Assembly: GCA_018857735.1 (NCBI GenBank)
Contig: JABMCL010002757.1
Span: forward strand, 726,501-790,500
DNA length: 64,000 nucleotides
Direction: 5' to 3'
DNA from: Alviniconcha marisindica
Lineage: Eukaryota > Mollusca > Gastropoda > Provannidae
Shown here one piece after another: positions 31,689 to 42,504 of the stretch. Position 1 is the first letter of the stretch, and every line of letters begins with the position of its first letter. Position numbers and translations under genes: made by a program. The notes beneath the pieces are model-generated. The model was not told the DNA's origin. It saw nothing but the letters and a program-made list of their open reading frames with translations, and ran no database searches.

Positions 31689-32192
31689 TTGGGCGGTTCA
31701 GGTGGGGTTGTTAACTCCCTTGACTTTTGCCTGGCATCACTTAGTCCCTTGGCTGCCTTTATTTCCAGTGCGTACTTTCTTCACAATGGAAGGCGGTGAT
31801 GGTGAATTTGCAAATTTTACACTGCCAACTTTAAAGGCTTTCTGGGAGGTCCGTAGTCAGAATGTGTCTGGCAACAATCAATAACTTGTTGCTCATGCTA
31901 TAGGATGCCCCAAAACGCATTTTTTCCATGAACTCATGATCTTCTGGTCAGCTGAAAATCAACACTTTTTTTCCACCCTACATCCCCTTTCCCTGGTAAT
32001 TTTTGCAACTGCATCAGTGTTGGCATTTGTATTGCTTCGCAATTCTAGGTTCAACTTTCAGTTATACACTGTGTGAAGCAACGCCTACTCAGAAATTGGC
32101 CCGGAAGTGAAGCTGCGACCTCTCGCGACTTCTTGCACGAAAGATTACAAAGGGCATTCACTCGTGCAAACCAGCTTCACTGAACCGCCCAT
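31689..32192 (+). mobile_element. Non-autonomous TIR DNA transposon with SAP-like ORF start
   Basis: Perfect 12-bp terminal inverted repeats TGGGCGGTTCAG / CTGAACCGCCCA, bordered by TCTAT on the left and TAGAAGG on the right, compatible with a TA-type target. Copy 1 has a near-empty site at about 15,815 (GGTCTACAGAAGG). Inside, an ATG at 31,788 opens MEGGDGEFANFTLPTLKAFW then EVRSQNVSGNNQ, a stop, and LVAHAIG: this resembles the start of a SAP DNA-binding domain (LKxxLKxRGxxVSGNKxELV). I infer an internally deleted derivative of a larger transposon that encodes a SAP-domain protein. Confidence 0.65.
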
Positions 32193-32884
32193 AGAAGGAT
32201 CAACAAATATGGGAAATGTTTAACCAAGAGTTGCGCTTTCTAAGTTCAGTCAATTAACTTCTGACTTTGTATGATTGCTCTGTGCATAGACAAGATTACA
32301 TGCATATAACCTTTGGTGACAGCATTATGTCCCCAAGGGAGGTAAAATAACCTGACTTGATAGAAACTTAATGGGAAAGTCAAAAGATATTAAACATAGT
32401 CTTATTTTTATAACACTGTAATTTAAAAAAAATCATGACCTGGTACTTTTGGGGTGGGGGGGGGGGGTGGCAGCTATGATAGTATTGTCTTATTAGTAAC
32501 AATAGATGTTGGTTCTTTTTTTATTCTTGTCTTTTTAAGTTGTTTAATATTTTTCATGCCAGGTTGTCCTGCAATACAACTCTCATGGTTGACTAGGTAT
32601 TAAATATCAGGCAACTAATGTCAGATGCATACCAGTCTGGATGACCAGGACCCTTCTGAAGTTAAACAGAAAGTTGTATTTTCTAATTTTTAATCCAAGT
32701 TGACTGAGGATCAGATCTTTGAATCAAAAGGATTTTGAGATTTTTTTTGAATGGGTCTAGTTCCAAACAGGGTAAACTACATATGCAGAAGACAGACTGT
32801 GCAAGTGCATGTATGACACAGGACTGTAAATGATCTGCAGGTGGGATATTTGCTGTTCTTCTGGACCAACACATTTACAAAGAG

Positions 32885-32890
32885 AATAAA
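32885..32890 (+). promoter_or_regulatory. Polyadenylation signal, ERGIC2 copy 2
   Basis: AATAAA conserved with copy 1 (16,491), followed by a GT-rich stretch (GTGTGTGTTTATG). Paralogue homology ends about 80 bp later. Confidence 0.6.
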
Positions 32891-32970
32891 TAATGCTGTT
32901 ATCTTTTCCATGTGTGAACCAGTGTGTGTTTATGTCCCGTTTGCTCTTCTTTCTTGCTATAGGGAATTTT

Positions 32971-35012
32971 ACTTTCCTTTGCTCAACAAATCTTTTGAAA
33001 TCAGGGGTCGCGAACATTTTAGAATTGCTTACAGCAAACGCAGCATCTTTAAAAAAAAAAATGCATACCACCAAACGCGACGCTACACATGCTGACAGCA
33101 ATATTTAAAGAACAACCCTGCATTTATCTAGGTGATATTCTGCCTCTGTGTCATGCCTACTGCAAAATTATGTGCATGCCTGATGGACAGCAGCACTACT
33201 TTCAGTATCCTCAAACTTGGGTTCCTCCATGGCAATCAACATTTTTCACTGGTGCCTTGTTAGATCTCTGTTTTTCGCTGGAACTTGCAGATTCCTGGCT
33301 GGTTTGTTTACTTTCCTGAGTAGGCGGCCTGTTGTCAACTGGCTCGGAGCTAGTGGAAGGAACTGGTTCAGAACTATCATCATGCCTATCAAAAAAAGAA
33401 GTCAGTCTTCTGCATTGTCTTCTGTGACATTATGCTGAGCTGCAAAATGTGGTCAGTCCCGCAAACAAATGAATGGCAGGAAAGTAGTAATGCGGCTGGA
33501 AACTGGCATAGGCCGTGAACTACCACTGATCTTGTTCAGTGTCAATGACCCTGGCCTGGCAGCTGTCAAAGTTGATATGCTCTGGCAACCAACTTTACAC
33601 CATGATGCTAGAGAGACTGTGACCATGTGAGAGCAAGACACTGCTTACATCCTTTCATTAAAACACATTCTGTCAATGTCATACAAATCAGGGCTTTTTT
33701 TGCATATGATAAATGCATAGGTTTGAGTAGCTCTGCGAGAGGGGTTTATTTTGCGTTTAAAACACCTGGAAATGCTCAAAAACTAGAGGAATTGAAAAAA
33801 AAGCTTCCAGCAGGTTGAACAGCAATTTTTTCAGTTCAGTATTAAAATAATATTAGTCTCGTTTGCTTTTACTTCTGCCCCCAGAAAATTAGCCATTTTA
33901 GTGCACTCAATGGTAATCGAAGCTGAATCTCAGATGATGTGGCACCTCAAAAAATAATTTTCATACATGCCCCACTTCGCTGAACCTGTGCAATACATGT
34001 ACATAAATCACTTTTTGCCACTTATGGTTACTGTCACTGGGTGAGCCAGCATACTTTAAATAAAACAGGTTTAGGCCCTACCTTTATTGTTTTTCTTAAG
34101 TTGTTGATGTACTGAAGCCCATTATGGGAGTATACCTCAAAATGCAAGGGGATTTGTTGTTTTTATGAAAATTTTGTAAATTTCCTGAGAGCAAGACTGC
34201 TGGTGGATGGCCTACTGAAGGTTTTTTTTTTTTTTTAATGAAATGACCTCTGTGCAAGCATGTGATTGTGAAGAAAAATGATCAGACAGAATAGACCAGT
34301 CATGTAGGACTTGAGACTTGGATATAATGTTTCAAGTTGATGGATGATTTGGTTCATTTAGGTTACAAACTTACAGGAAAGATTAACAATCAAAGCTAGC
34401 TTTGTTTCCAACAACAAAACAATTCACGTTCACAAGACTCAAAACTGTCAAAGTTTATTCATTCCATATGCTAAAACCTGCCTGAACTGGATGACAAAAG
34501 AGAATGATGCTGAAGCTCTTGATCACTCTGTCACAGTAAATGTTGCTCCAGTGGGTTCACTTCATTAATGGTAAAACAAAGGAAACAATCAATGTTTCTT
34601 AGGTTAAAGACATTTCAAAAGTTGAACATCATCATGGCTCACACCATGTATGGGTTTGCTTCTTGTGTGCATGTGAGTGGTCCCCAAGTTGCAAGCCACT
34701 TCTTCAGTGCAATCTGACAGCATGAGATTAACAGGCAACAAGTCAACAATATGATAACCCCAAGCAAAGGTTTATATTTTTATGCTTGTTTGATCTTGAC
34801 TGACATTAATCCTGTGGCATAACCTATGGGTCAGTCAGTATTATCCATTCATCCATTCTAGCTAGTTTTTCTGCGTGTGTATATTTTTTGTTGGGGGGGG
34901 GCGGGCGGTACATGTAATTGGACATACATGCATTCTCTGTATAAAACTGTTGTTGTTTTTTAAGCCTAAAGCTGCCTTGCCTGACGGCATGCTACTACAC
35001 CACAAACATACA
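32971..35012. other. Intergenic region between convergent ERGIC2 copy 2 and METTL15
   Basis: Contains a 59-bp inverted match (33,326-33,384) to 16,586-16,644, a coding-like 63-codon frame (33,439-33,630) and otherwise unassigned sequence. The METTL15 3' UTR should lie at the right end. A - strand AATAAA at 34,459-34,454 is a possible polyadenylation signal about 0.55 kb after the stop. Confidence 0.5.
33439..33630 (+). other. Unrecognised coding-like frame
   Basis: 63 codons ending in TGA, including RKVVMRLETGIGRELPLILF followed by SVNDPGLAAVKVDM. The composition looks protein-like, but I do not recognise the family. There is no clear start or acceptor, and the opposite strand is also open here. 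It could be a terminal exon, a retrocopy fragment or a transposon piece. Confidence 0.25.
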
Positions 35013-38000
35013 TCATAACTTGACAGCTGCTCTCAGCTTTGCTGACCTGCACCTAGGGTTGCAAGCAAGTTCATCAAATGACGGCGTGGTCACTTTCTTT
35101 GACACTGGCTGCCATTTTTTCCCAAGCAGTTCCTCCAAGGCATGCAGAGGCTGAATTAGGGATGGATTGCGATGGTGATCTCCCACAGTCATGTTGGCTT
35201 GCGCATCCATCTCAATGCCATGGAAGTGCCGCTTCACAATGCGATCTTCTAATGAGTGAAAGGATATTACCACACAACATCCTTGTGGGCGAAGATACCT
35301 CCAGGCAAGTTCAAGGCCATTGTGGAGTTCATTGATCTCATTGTTGACAAAGATTCTGAGGGCCTGGAAAACTTTGGTGGCTGGGTGGGCACGGCGCTGT
35401 AGCTTGTCCTTTTTGTAGTTTCTGGAGGGGAGGAAAACAGAAAAAGGATACCCCTTACAGACTGGGATTCCGACCCTTCATGTACTGACAGTGTCAGGCT
35501 AATTACTCCAAAAAATCTTCCTCTGCAACTAGTTAATTCTGTTGAGCTGGTGGAGGGGGGGTGGCTTGCATCTCTGTTGAGCTGTTTAAAATTCTGTAAT
35601 TCAACTGTCTGTTTGAAACTGAGCAAAACCAGAGTAATCTGACTGATGCAAGTTATTCCACTGACAACATCACTTTCTCAACCACTTGGTGCACCAGTTA
35701 TATTTGAGCTGTCCTCAGTTCTGTATGACCATCACTTCAGAGTGGCATCAGACTCCACTCTGGAAAATAGTTAAGGCTAGTGTTTGAACCTGGGTCTCGA
35801 CTCATTGTGGCTTTGGCCATAGCACTTTGCACAGTTTGGCCTGCTGTTACCATTTTGACAAGACCCTCACCGTTAATAATCGATGTCACAAAAGTCAAAG
35901 TTTTGAAAATAGGCTGTGGGGGGCCATTTAATACTTGTTTTCCTTGAACTGCTCTGTTTAGGTGCACTGTGTCAAAAAACACTAATTTTAACTCTGAATC
36001 ATCTGTTGTTTCTTCTTTTTTCTTTCTTTTTAAAAAAAGAAAAATGTAAACAGTTTTGTAAAACTGTTATTAGTTTTGTGCTCATGATTTGAGTTCACTA
36101 TGTTACCAAGAGGAAGAGAATTTGAAATACTGTAACCAGTTCTGTATACCCCTTTTGAAGTCATTACTACAGGGAGGACCTGTTCATGTGCACTTACCCC
36201 TCAAACACAGCATCAACAATCTTTGCCAACTGCAAGGTGCGTGAGATGTTGCCAAACGCGTAGCGTGCCTCAATGATAGCCTGGGCAATTTCTTTTGCTC
36301 GCTTCTCCTCCCCGTACTCTTTCAGAATGAGGCTGAGCTCTTTAACATCCAGGTGGTTAATGACATCAGCTGCTGTTGGCTGGTCAGGGAATCTAGAAAT
36401 AAAGACTTGACATCATCAAATCCATGTGGCAGGATATCAAGACTTGACAACATTAAATCCATGCTGCAGGATACCAAGAAATGACATCATCAAATCCATG
36501 CCACAGGATATCTAGACATAACATCAAATCTATGTCACAGAATATAAAGATGTGACATCATCACATCCATGCCACAGGATATAAAGACTTGACATCATCA
36601 CATCCATGCTACAGGATATAAAGACTTGACATCATCACATCCATGCTACAGGATATAAAGACTTGACATCATCACATCCATGCTGCAGGATATAAAGACT
36701 TGACATCATCACATCCATGCTGCAGGATATGAAGACTTGACATCATCACATCCATGCCACAGGATACAAAGACTGTCCATCATCATATTGCAGGATATTG
36801 TCAGGACATTGCAACACACCTGCAGGTTGTACATTTAAAATTTTGGGATGCTCAGAGAATCTTGCAATGTCATACTTTATATTATTTGATGCATACTGTG
36901 GGTGGTCAGGGAATCTAGATACAACACACAGATGGTATTAAAAGAGAAAAATTGTTTTGATACCTTTACATTTACTCATGAATACAACTTTTGCATACCT
37001 GTCATTTACATATGGTTTAATTTTGATCAGACAAAAGCTTGCTGAGCAAAAATCAACTTGGGTTAAAAATCAAAATCAAAGATTTTGCTGAATCTGGATG
37101 AGCATACATTTTATGTTGCTTGAGTACTACTACATGCCGAACTTACGAAAAGCTGGCATGTGCATTTTTTTAATTCTTGATACATTTTACAATCCTACTA
37201 AGTTCAAATTTGACTGAATAAGAAACTACTGAGAAACTGCACCAAGGGATCTAAAATGTAATGTGAAAGCTTTCCTCAGACCCAAGAATATGTCAGTTAT
37301 GTCCCTCAAATATAGTTACACCAAAGTCAAAAATAGCAATTAGCATATGATTATGTGTAATCTAGTGCATGCATTTTACAATTTTCATCTTTCGCTGTTG
37401 ACTGGGCATTAAATCTTGACAATATATCTCTCTTTGAAGCTTGGGTTAGGTAAGAACATAGCTTTGCGTGTTTTCTTGACTACTGTGCATTGGGAATTTT
37501 GTCTTTTTAATGTCTGCCTTCCTGGTTCATTCAGCCTAATAGTAATACTTTCCAGATCTTCTTCAAACATAAAGACATTGTGACAACAGTGAATCAGACT
37601 GTACTTGTGACATGCTGAGATGCGTTTCACCTTGATGTGACCTTTGCAGTTGACTGGGTAATGAATATCAAATAACTCAACTACATGACATGCCCGAGTA
37701 CATAATCCTATCAATGACTGCCACTGTAGCAACCAGGTGTGTGGAGACTGGAGAAACTTGGCAGCAACATCCACACTCTGTTGGGAACATTTATCAAGAC
37801 ACACACATAAAGCAGTCTCTTGTCTTGTTCATTACCAGATGCTTAGACCTCAAGGTAAATAAAAACTAAAACCAAACAACAAAAAACTCAAAAAGATGAT
37901 TATGCTAAACATGAACTGGATCATTGATGGAATGATATCTTCTTTTGCTGTATGAATTAAATTAGCTGAAATCAAATCAGTAGTAATTGTAGTAACACAT

Positions 38001-41000
38001 GGACACACACAAATGATAAAGATTACCTATCACCAGGATTATATTCTTTTGCAGTTTAAACTTGTATTAACACTACAGTTATATCACGGATACACATGCA
38101 CACACAAATCAAGTCTTTCTGCACACAAATGATAAAGACTACCTGTCCCCATCCATGCGCATGTCCAGTGGGCCATCCTTGTTGATGGAGAAGCCTCGCT
38201 TAGCAGTGTCAAACTGCATGGATGAAGCTCCAAGATCAAACAAAATCCCATCCACTGTTCCTTCCTCGATTCCATGCACTGAAAGGTGTTGATGCAGCTC
38301 AGAGAACCTTCCCAGCACAGGAATCACTGTTGAATTTCTGGAATATTAAGCTTTTAGTAAGTCATTAACTGGTTGTTTTGGAGTCAGAAACTAAGACAGG
38401 AAAAATACTGTAAAAGGGTAACAACTGCTTTGCATTTAAGAGAAGTGAATAAAGATGCTATTCAACCACCATGCAAAGTTTGGACAGGATATAAACTCAC
38501 AAAGACACAAAACTTTCAGTTTCTGATGCTGAAGTAATGGCCAGGCCAAGGTCACTAACAGTGGAATGAATTTACAGACCACTGCACAGCTCAATTGGGA
38601 CTACCATTGTGCAGTTTGAAAGTGACTGCGTTTATAGTGTTAAAACAATTGCAACATTAAACTTTTTAAAAGCTTTTGCCATGCCTGGACAACCCAAAAC
38701 ATCATTACAAAGACACTCTCAGTCTCACTCCAGTCAGAAATCAGATTCTCTGATGACAGAGCAGGTCCAGCTCTTTGCTCATATTTATTCAGAAGAGACA
38801 GACTGCTGAGGGATGGGGAAGGAAGGGAGGGGGCTCATCAAGGTCAGCCACACTGAGAGAGTGAAAAGGCTGTGAGAGCCATTATACCCATTCAGTTCCC
38901 ATGACAGTGACTGTGACAGTTGAAATGCCAATGGGTCTCGGTCCACTGCCACCAACCGCACACCAGGTGCCCGCTGCAAAATTGTCCTTGAGTGGCCACC
39001 TCCTCCAAAGGTCATGTCAATAACAGTCTGTAGAAGCAAAGGGGGAAAAACAGAACTGTGTCCAACAACAGTATAAAATGAAGGGGTGGTGAAAAGTCAT
39101 CCTAAGTTATATTTTAAGAATTTAACTCTGATATTGAATACAAAATACTTGAAGCCAATGCACCTTCACAGATTTAGTCATTCTGCAATAAATCTTTTAA
39201 GTACAGTTAGTGTAACCTGATGAACAACTACCTTGATCCAAGAGACAACCTATTCTTAATCTTTAACTAAACTGAAGAAGCATCACAGGCTCTACTGATA
39301 CTAGTATTTTAGTACTAGTAATGACTTATAAGAGTGGAATAAAAAATAATATTAAAAAAAAGGGCAGTTTTTCACTCAATTTCTGAGCATGCTGGTAAAG
39401 ACTGACATTTGGAAGTTGCAAAAAATGACTGTGAGTACCGGCATTTTATCCCAGCAGTCTGCATACTGTCACTAGTATTAGTGACATCATAAGCAAATGC
39501 CCGGCAGACCTGAACCAGAACAGGCCCAGCAAGGTACTCACACATGCAGATGACATGCTCACATACAAAACATCAAGGGACACCCAGGAGGTAGCCAAAG
39601 CAGTGCAACAACAACGGGATAATGTATTCCAGTGGTACCATGACACCGGATCTCAAATAAACCTGTACAAACACTGCGGTGCATTCTTGATGACAGAGCA
39701 GCAGGCAATGTGATGCCAGTAGTCACTCTTGATGGAGCTGCAGTCAAACAAACAACCCATCTGAGATACCCTGGGACACCTTGACAGAATGCTGACCTAC
39801 AGACAACATGTGAAACATCACTGAAGTGCAAGAATGGCCTGTCAGCCCTGAAGGATAATGGCTGCAAAGGGTACTGAACTCTGCCACCTCTTACTATGGA
39901 CTAAGCCTCACAACAATGGCACAGACAAATCTGATAACCCTGGTCAGAGTGAATGAGGCACTGGGAATCATACTAGGAACTGCCACGGGCACACTCACTG
40001 AGCCCACGAGGTTCATGCTAGACCTCCCACCAATGCAAGCCAGTCAGAAACTGGAACAGGTTAAAGCATACTTCAGAGCAATAAAAAAAATCCCCACAAC
40101 CTACTTTATGGAGAGGTGAAAGACACAACGGGATGCAGACTGGGACAGGGCAAGTCTTGGATGGGTCAAACAGAGGACTCAATACTGAAAGTAGGCCAGC
40201 TGACAGAGCTCAAGCAAACCAAACAGTGGGAAAGGGACCCAAACTGATTCTAGCATATATCCATGTGACACTCTTGCCAAAACACTTGGGGAAAGGCAAA
40301 AGCATTGTCAAAAATGGCCAGCAGGCAAAGCAGAGTCAGACTACAGAGATCAAGCTTTTCATTCAGGAAAGCAGCAAACTGCAAGATCGCATGGTGTACT
40401 CTGATGACTGACACCAAAGACCTGTCACTGTGTCAGGGTGGGGTTTTACTGTCACAGTCTTTTCCAGTTTGTCACCTTGTGATTCCCTTTCCATGGTAGC
40501 ACACACAAGCATAGGCATACACTAAAGCCACAGTGAAACAGAACACACAGAGTGACTCCTTGCTCACCACCACCCCAGCCTGATTGATCATCAGGGAACT
40601 GTGCCATCAGTTTTTGTTGCAGATGGTAAATCGCTTCTACAATGTGTGTGTGTGCCTGATAGGGGCAAATGGGTGTTTCACATGTATATCAGCTGTTCAT
40701 AAGTTACCCTGATCATCGAGGAAATGTGCTGTCATTTCTTGTTGTAGTATTGTTTCCACAATATCACTGAAAAACGGCTGTTTTACTTGTTTGCACGTGT
40801 GTATGCATGCCCCCCCCCCCACACACACACATCATTAGATACTACAAAAAGAGAGCTTGTGTGTTATGTTCCTGTGGCAGAAAAGATGCCAGCATCAAGA
40901 CGATCCTGACAAGCCATTGCATGCTGGGCAGTGCCATTATGTAATTCTTCTTGAACGTTGCTTTATGTCCACAGAGACCATAAGGACTTAGGGACAGGGA

Positions 41001-41659
41001 GCTCAGGATGGCCACCTAGCCTTTGACACAGCTCCTGGGCTCTGCAGTATATAATGGTCAACCTGGCATAGCATGGCTGTGAGCCGGTTTGGCCTAGCGG
41101 TAAGGCGTTAGGCTGGTAAGCGGAAGGACCTCGGTTCGATACCACTTCGGCTCTCCTTTCTCTTCAAAAATTGTGGTTTGTGGACACTGTCTTGTGACTT
41201 TGTCCCTCACAATTAATGAAACATTAAAATGGCTCTCATCGCTGCCCATCTTAATGCAGGTCATTCTGATGGTGACAGTGTAGCGATAGGCATATACTCT
41301 CCCCCTTCCCCCCATTCTCCCCGTCCCTAATAAGCCTTATGGTTTCTGTGGACGTTAAGCACCATGTTTACTTATAGCATGGCCTCTTGGGGTCTCATAT
41401 ATATATATGTACAGGCGCTGCGCTGGTATACAAGATCTTGTAGCAGCACTTGCGCTCAAGAGCTGTGTGAAAGTCGAGGTGGCTGTCCTGGGCTCCTCAT
41501 CGCTATCAATGTATCATTGCTCCTCATTGCTCCTGTCGCTTTTATACCTAAAGTTAGGTCCAGTGATGTCTCACATCAAGAACAATTCACACAGCCTCTG
41601 TGGACGTAAAGCAACATTGTACAAACAAGCTTGCGCCAGTATTATATACCGGGCCGTTT

Positions 41660-41712
<53 letters not shown>

Positions 41713-42050
41713 TCGCAACATTGTCCACTTCAATTTCAAAGTTCAGTTCAACATGCATGCAGTTTTATTTATTAACCTTTCTTTAAGCACTCGTGGAATA
41801 CGACACATCTTTTTCAAGCCAACTTGCAACATACATTTCCTTTGCTGGGCGCCAGTAACTCTAGCACTTCTTTTTGCATCACAGGAATATGCATGTGTTG
41901 AGCCAGGCCGGTCACTTGCGTCGATATAGAGTTCGCTTGGCTTTCCCGCCCACAGTTAGACTGGCGAAAAAAATGTACGCCTTTTTTCACCTCTCTAGAT
42001 CTACTTAGTCTAAGCAGGCTTTTCGCGTATCTCCTTATGCAATACGACAT
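35013..42050 (-). CDS. METTL15: METTL15, mitochondrial 12S rRNA m4C methyltransferase (RsmH/MraW family)
   Basis: Coding exons in order (- strand): 42050-41835, 39027-38888, 38337-38143, 36392-36198, 35421-35013; 1155 nt, 384 aa. All borders are GT/AG with matching phases. The first 30 residues are Arg/Lys/Ser-rich without acidic residues up to E20, fitting a mitochondrial presequence. Then come [13 protein letters not shown], the SAM-binding loop [10 protein letters not shown] (76-85), VDRDP (100-104), [23 protein letters not shown], the [15 protein letters not shown] helix, [29 protein letters not shown] and the C-terminal [11 protein letters not shown]. These are the RsmH signatures in the correct order. 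Human METTL15 (407 aa) adds N4-methylation at C839 of 12S rRNA, needed for small mitoribosome assembly. The gene is divergent from the tetraspanin and convergent with ERGIC2 copy 2. Confidence 0.96.
36400..36790. repeat. 37-bp minisatellite in METTL15 intron 4
   Basis: Unit GGATATAAAGACTTGACATC followed by ATCACATCCATGCTACA, about ten copies with sharper identity in the middle. It begins within about 10 bp of the exon 4 acceptor (- strand), so the array lies right beside the 3' splice site. Confidence 0.92.
39440..40440 (+). pseudogene. Non-LTR retrotransposon reverse-transcriptase relic in METTL15 intron 1
   Basis: Reads (+ strand, with frame breaks) [14 protein letters not shown], then [20 protein letters not shown] with the catalytic ADD motif at 39,546-39,554, [37 protein letters not shown], then [18 protein letters not shown] and [16 protein letters not shown]. 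This is the order of the palm, thumb and downstream region of LINE ORF2. Multiple stops and frameshifts; 5' part and ends missing. It is antisense to METTL15. Confidence 0.75.
40955..41000 (-). mobile_element. SINE-like end, inverted relative to 41,330-41,370
   Basis: GTCCACAGAGACCATAAGGA with flanking CTTAGGGA matches, in inverted orientation, TCCCTAATAAGCCTTATGGT at 41,323-41,343. A third, diverged copy is at about 27,440 (CCACAGAGACCCTAAGGACT). Confidence 0.4.
41081..41370 (+). mobile_element. tRNA-derived SINE
   Basis: Bases 41,081-41,153 form a 73-nt tRNA-like head: GAGCCGG pairs with TCGGCTC as an acceptor stem, GGCCTAGCGGTAA resembles RNA polymerase III box A with a D-loop, and GGTTCGATACC resembles box B. 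The anticodon and T stems do not pair well, so it is not a working tRNA. A non-tRNA body and a tail ending GTTTCTGTGGACGTTAAGCA follow. Confidence 0.65.
41663..41708. repeat. (AT)n microsatellite
   Basis: About 23 AT units in METTL15 intron 1, 127 bp past the exon 1 donor. Confidence 0.95.
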
Positions 42051-42504
42051 TTTCAGTGCTGTTGTCTGCGGAGTCCTGAGAAATCTTTATGTTTTGTGAC
42101 TTTGTTCGTCACCAGCGTGTGCTCTGCAATGTCGTCTGCTACACAAATAGTGCAACGGACAGTTGTCGAACTTTATATATCTTATACATATTGTTCAACA
42201 GGTATATCTAAAGACAATGCAGCCATATACTTCTGTCTAAAACTAGCCGTTTCAAACTCTTTCACACTTGGAATAAAGAAACAATGTGACGGTGACTTTA
42301 CACCAAAGCAGAAGAGGCCAGTTTGTGTCACATGGCAACTTTCTACGCAGAGGACTCCGCAGAGCGGAAATGCAAACGCGCCCCCTTGTGTGATTGGATG
42401 AGGTCACACGGAAGTGAGCTCCAAAACAAAGTCTGAGATGAGGCGGTGTGGAGTGTGATTTGGAGAAGTGCCGTCTGTCTGGATTTGATCGTCGACAAGG
42501 CAAA
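42051..42504. promoter_or_regulatory. Bidirectional promoter region, METTL15 (-) and tetraspanin (+)
   Basis: Only 454 bp separate the two start codons. The interval is CpG-richer than its surroundings, has no clear TATA box, and on the tetraspanin side carries an inverted CCAAT box (ATTGG, 42,393-42,397) and an ETS-type site (CGGAAGTG, 42,409-42,416), a common pair in divergent housekeeping promoters. A perfect 12-bp inverted repeat, CTGCGGAGTCCT (42,066) / AGGACTCCGCAG (42,351), brackets the middle. Confidence 0.6.

Larger units (their letters stand above)
31208..32890 (+). other. ERGIC2: ERGIC2 copy 2 3' UTR, interrupted by a TIR element
   Basis: Aligns with copy 1 15,230-16,496. Contains a poly-G run near 31,271-31,289 and the 0.5-kb inserted element at 31,689-32,192. 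Ends at the conserved AATAAATAATGCTGTTATC. Confidence 0.6.

Noticed and set aside
36400..36790. Possible CRISPR-like array (regular 37-bp spacing)
   Set aside because: Units are contiguous with no unique spacers, and the host is clearly eukaryotic. It is a minisatellite. The 44-bp array at 53,695-54,545 was rejected for the same reason.
41081..41153. Functional tRNA gene
   Set aside because: The acceptor stem and promoter boxes are present, but the T and anticodon stems do not pair and a SINE body follows, so it is a tRNA-derived SINE head.
41407..41929. + strand frames with IYIYIY runs
   Set aside because: Created by the (AT)n microsatellite and SINE sequence opposite METTL15 exon 1.
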